Shown here in pieces: positions 61,021 through 64,000 of a stretch of 64,000 nucleotides of DNA. The position numbers and the translations under genes are program-made. The DNA is taken from the NCBI GenBank assembly GCA_013396755.1, contig VWZF01001856.1:1825902-1889901 (forward strand). The letters are read 5' to 3'. Position 1 is the stretch's first letter; each line of letters opens with the position of its first letter. This stretch comes from Sclerurus mexicanus. Its lineage: Eukaryota > Chordata > Aves > Passeriformes > Furnariidae. The notes under the pieces were generated by a model that worked only from the letters and a program-made list of their open reading frames with translations, searched no databases and was not told where the DNA came from.

Positions 61021-62991
61021 TCCCCTCACTCACATTGCACTATAGGGTTGCAGGATTCGGGACTCCCAATAGCAGCTGAGACCATCCTGCTGCTGCAGAA
61101 GTGTGTGACAGTGACCAGCAGCATTGCTGTCAGACTTGTGTGAGGGAAACAACCCTGAACCTGCCCCTCAGGTAGAGAGTTTCCCCCGCAAAGCTGTTAT
61201 TTCAGTAACGTGAGCTTTTAAACAGCCCAGCCCAATCTGTGAGCTTTCAGAGCCCGCTTTCAAACTCAATGTCCTGTTTAGTTTTAGCACATCAACAACA
61301 TGCTGCCTTAGCCTATCTGTGTGCATTATCTACTGCCATAATGTATCATGTACTGAACTACAGCATCATTACAGGTAAGTGCTCAGGTTTAAATGCAAAC
61401 ATAATTGCATAATGGGGTACAGCCAGGAAGAATAATGCAGGAAATAGAGCCAGCTCCATCTGATAGTGCAATCTGACTGGAACGCCGGCCGCTCGGATCA
61501 AACGCACAGCCCAGATGGGGCAACCAAGAATAAAAGTGCTTTGTGGTATCTTTATTGTCATCATCAAAAACACTTATCTGCCACAAAGGTAAAAAGGTGA
61601 AGATGGGACTTGTACAGAAAAGGTCACATAAGCAATAGGGTAACACTGGGTTATGAGGGTTAGGAAGATGTCAAGCCTTAGCAAAGGCCACATTTGCACT
61701 GTCACTCTGAGCTGCATTTGCCAATTCCTAGTGGGAATCTGAGTATTAAGTGGCATCTAGAAGACAGGGAATACCCATTTCCCTGTAGACCAGGGTGTCG
61801 GTTTAATTGTGAAAAACCCAGATGAGAAGTCTCAGCCCTTACTGTGCAAGAACTGCACAAACAGGGGAGAACATTCCTGCCACAAGACACCTTCCAAATG
61901 AGAACATGTCTGCAGTAGGTATGGACATTTTAAGACATTTATTTTATATAGCTAAAATTAGAACTGATTCTCAGTGGAACAGTGCTTCCATCTATTTAAT
62001 TTTTTGGGGTTTTTTTCAGTAGTTCGAGCCCACAATGGCACACAATTTCAGCAGGGGTGCAGACAACACCACAACAGAAGTCAGAGGCAGCTGAAGTTAA
62101 TTTAGTGCACTTTGTACTGAAGGAGGACGCCTCCGCTGGAGAGAGCATCACACACATTAGACAGTAGCCACTCTTGTCATTTCAAGAGGTTTTAGCCCAA
62201 ACTTCATTCAAACCAGACAAAAAGATGAGAGGTTAGCGTGAGAGAGAAGCACTCAACCAACACGCTGCACTCTAAACTGAGAAGCCTTTGAGCTGAAAGC
62301 ACAAACTGCTGCTGTCTGAGCTGTAAAGCCATCCCTCTGTCTCACAGGGCTGTAACAGCTCATCTTTGTTGGGAATGCAGATCCCCTGCAATAATGTGCA
62401 CTCCATGGCTTTCACTGATGCCCTCCCACACACGCATTTTTCTGCCTCTTAATCAATTGGCAGGATATAAACCCCAGGGTTGCTTTACCCAAGGACTCCT
62501 TTCCACAGTATCTGAATATATTCAAATGCTAAAGGATGCAGATGTGTGACCAGTAGCATATTCCAAAGGTGGATTTAATTTTGGGAAGAGATGGGCACTG
62601 TACTGGTGCACATATCCAAATGAGGACATATGTGCAGGAGGAAGATGTGCCCTGGTCCAAATAAAAAAAGACAGCTATTACCACTTGGAGGAACTTCCCA
62701 AAAATTGTTACCTCATGGTACCTGCCTTCAAGTTTCTCAGGAACCTGGCAACCCAGAAACTGCCTCTGCCAGACCTGAAAATGAACACTGGCTTGGGGCC
62801 ATGCCAGTGACCAGCATCTGCAGTCCTTTCTACATGGAAAATCTCAATTTCTGCAACATTTCCTGGGCAATCACAACTTTAAAGTCCCATTTTTACCTCC
62901 AGTGGCTCCATTGCCTGACCCACCCCAACAGGGCTCCCAAAAAGTCACTGCAGAGCAACACTGACTGCACAGCTTCTGAACCAATTAATTT

Positions 62992-63221
62992 CAGAGAATC
63001 ACAGACTGGTTTGGGTTGGAAGGGACCTTAAAGACCATCTTGTTCCACTCTCCTGCCATGGGCAAGGACACTTTCCACGATCCCAGGTTGCTCCAAGCCC
63101 CATCCAGCCTGGCCTTGAACACTTCCAGAGATAGGGCAGCCACAGTTTCTCTGGATAACCTCAGTGCCTCACCACCCTCACAGGGAAGAATTTCTTCCTA
63201 ATATCTAATCTAAACCTTCCA
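62992..63221 (-). mobile_element. CR1 LINE 3' fragment
   Basis: Starts CAGAGAATCACAGACTGGTT and contains CCATGGGCAAGGACACTTTC and AAGAATTTCTTCCTAATATC. Confidence 0.93.
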
Positions 63222-64000
63222 TAGAATAGTCTATGCTGTCTTGCTGTGCCTGCCCACATGAGTTTGCTGGTGAGCCCAGGGAAAAGCTTTCCTCAACACT
63301 GAAAGCAAAAACTGTGCCTTCCGCTCACCCAACACAGGTTAAGGCAGAAGGAAAAACAGCAAATAAATGTGAATTAGAGAATGAAAGAGCAGGAGAGTTT
63401 GTGCAAAAGAGGGAGAACCGTAATCCCTAAGTGGGTGAAGCTGAGCCTGACCCTTAATCAGAATCCCAGACCCTAAGAAGATGTGTGAAAGCAGGAAAAC
63501 AAATCAATAAGACAAACAGCAATCCCTTTCCTCAATTTTATTTGAGGAAGTTCAAATTTACCCAGCTCCTCACAAACTGTCTTTGGCTAAAATCACCACT
63601 AACGAGCTCTGACATTTGAAATTTAACTGCATATGAGCTAACAGCTCCCAGCCCTCCACCACCCATGGAGTTAACTGGGAATATTTTGTTAAAGCCATGG
63701 ATGGGCTAAACTGACTCTTCATTGAGAAGACGCAGCGTTCATAGGGAAGTGTTTACAGCATCCACTTCACCTGATGCTTCCCTGCCCTGGCACATCTGCT
63801 TTTCTTCACAGGGACCACAGAGCCCTCAGTCCCCTCCACTCCTTCCCATCCCTGGTGTAATTATTTGCTGGTTTTTACGAGGTAGCCTTACGATCCCTTA
63901 ATGAAGTCCTTTGCTCTGCAGCTATTCACGAGGACAGATTGGACACGAGGGGCTTCCACTTAGGGAGCTGCCAATCAGGGGAAGGTACCCAGCATTTAGC

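Larger units (their letters stand above)
48053..64000 (-). other. PKHD1: PKHD1 intron upstream of exon A (partial), no exon seen
   Basis: 16 kb to the right edge, presumed to be the intron before exon A because I found no phase-compatible exon. It has nine CR1 fragments plus a possible remnant near 60388-60419, A-rich simple repeat at 58419-58500 and an 11-base tandem repeat at 60621-60652. Long unannotated stretches (51000-53204, 56811-59631, 61021-62991, 63222-64000) show no coding similarity. Confidence 0.6.

Noticed and set aside
1..64000. miR-206 and miR-133b, which lie near PKHD1 in mammals
   Set aside because: Their mature sequences, as I recall them, were not seen on either strand when read by eye.
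1..64000. CRISPR arrays, operons, phage or bacterial mobile genes, tRNA or rRNA genes
   Set aside because: The sequence is vertebrate intron and exon DNA. Spaced direct repeats, cloverleaf boxes and clustered long frames are all absent.

Overview
This window is vertebrate nuclear DNA, almost certainly from a bird. It is AT-rich, has no prokaryotic gene layout, and carries about 39 truncated copies of the CR1 LINE, the dominant retrotransposon of birds. The species cannot be named from this sequence alone.

The only protein-coding gene I can support is an internal part of PKHD1 (fibrocystin/polyductin) on the minus strand. Nine exons run from 48052 down to 3016. Each is bounded by AG and GT, and the intron phases join without a break (0-1, 1-1, 1-2, 2-1, 1-1, 1-1, 1-0, 0-2, 2-0), giving 1398 coding bases, or 466 codons with no stop. 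The first exons encode a G8 domain. The later ones encode the parallel beta-helix (PbH1-type) region that follows it, ending in the motifs GYGYFFHL, HSCTRYGL and FTAW. The start codon, the earlier exons and the 3' end of the gene lie outside the window. I assign PKHD1 rather than its paralogue PKHD1L1 on recalled sequence similarity and on the large introns. The two longest introns here are about 14.4 and 16.1 kb.

Layout on the plus axis: 1-3015 is intron with CR1 fragments. 3016-17174 holds eight of the nine exons separated by introns of 1-5 kb, apart from the next exon upstream at 33271-33483. 17175-33270 is a 16.1 kb intron rich in CR1. 33484-47901 is a 14.4 kb intron. 47902-48052 is the exon that opens the G8 domain. 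48053-64000 is 16 kb of upstream intron in which I see no exon.

Features not explained by the gene or by CR1: a 60-base near-perfect hairpin (27-base arms, 6-base loop) at 29728-29787, the best candidate for something undescribed; two single-N positions beside short direct duplications, probably assembly joins; a CpG-rich patch over the first G8 exon; and short tandem and AT-rich repeats. I found no tRNA, rRNA, CRISPR, operon or virus-like gene.
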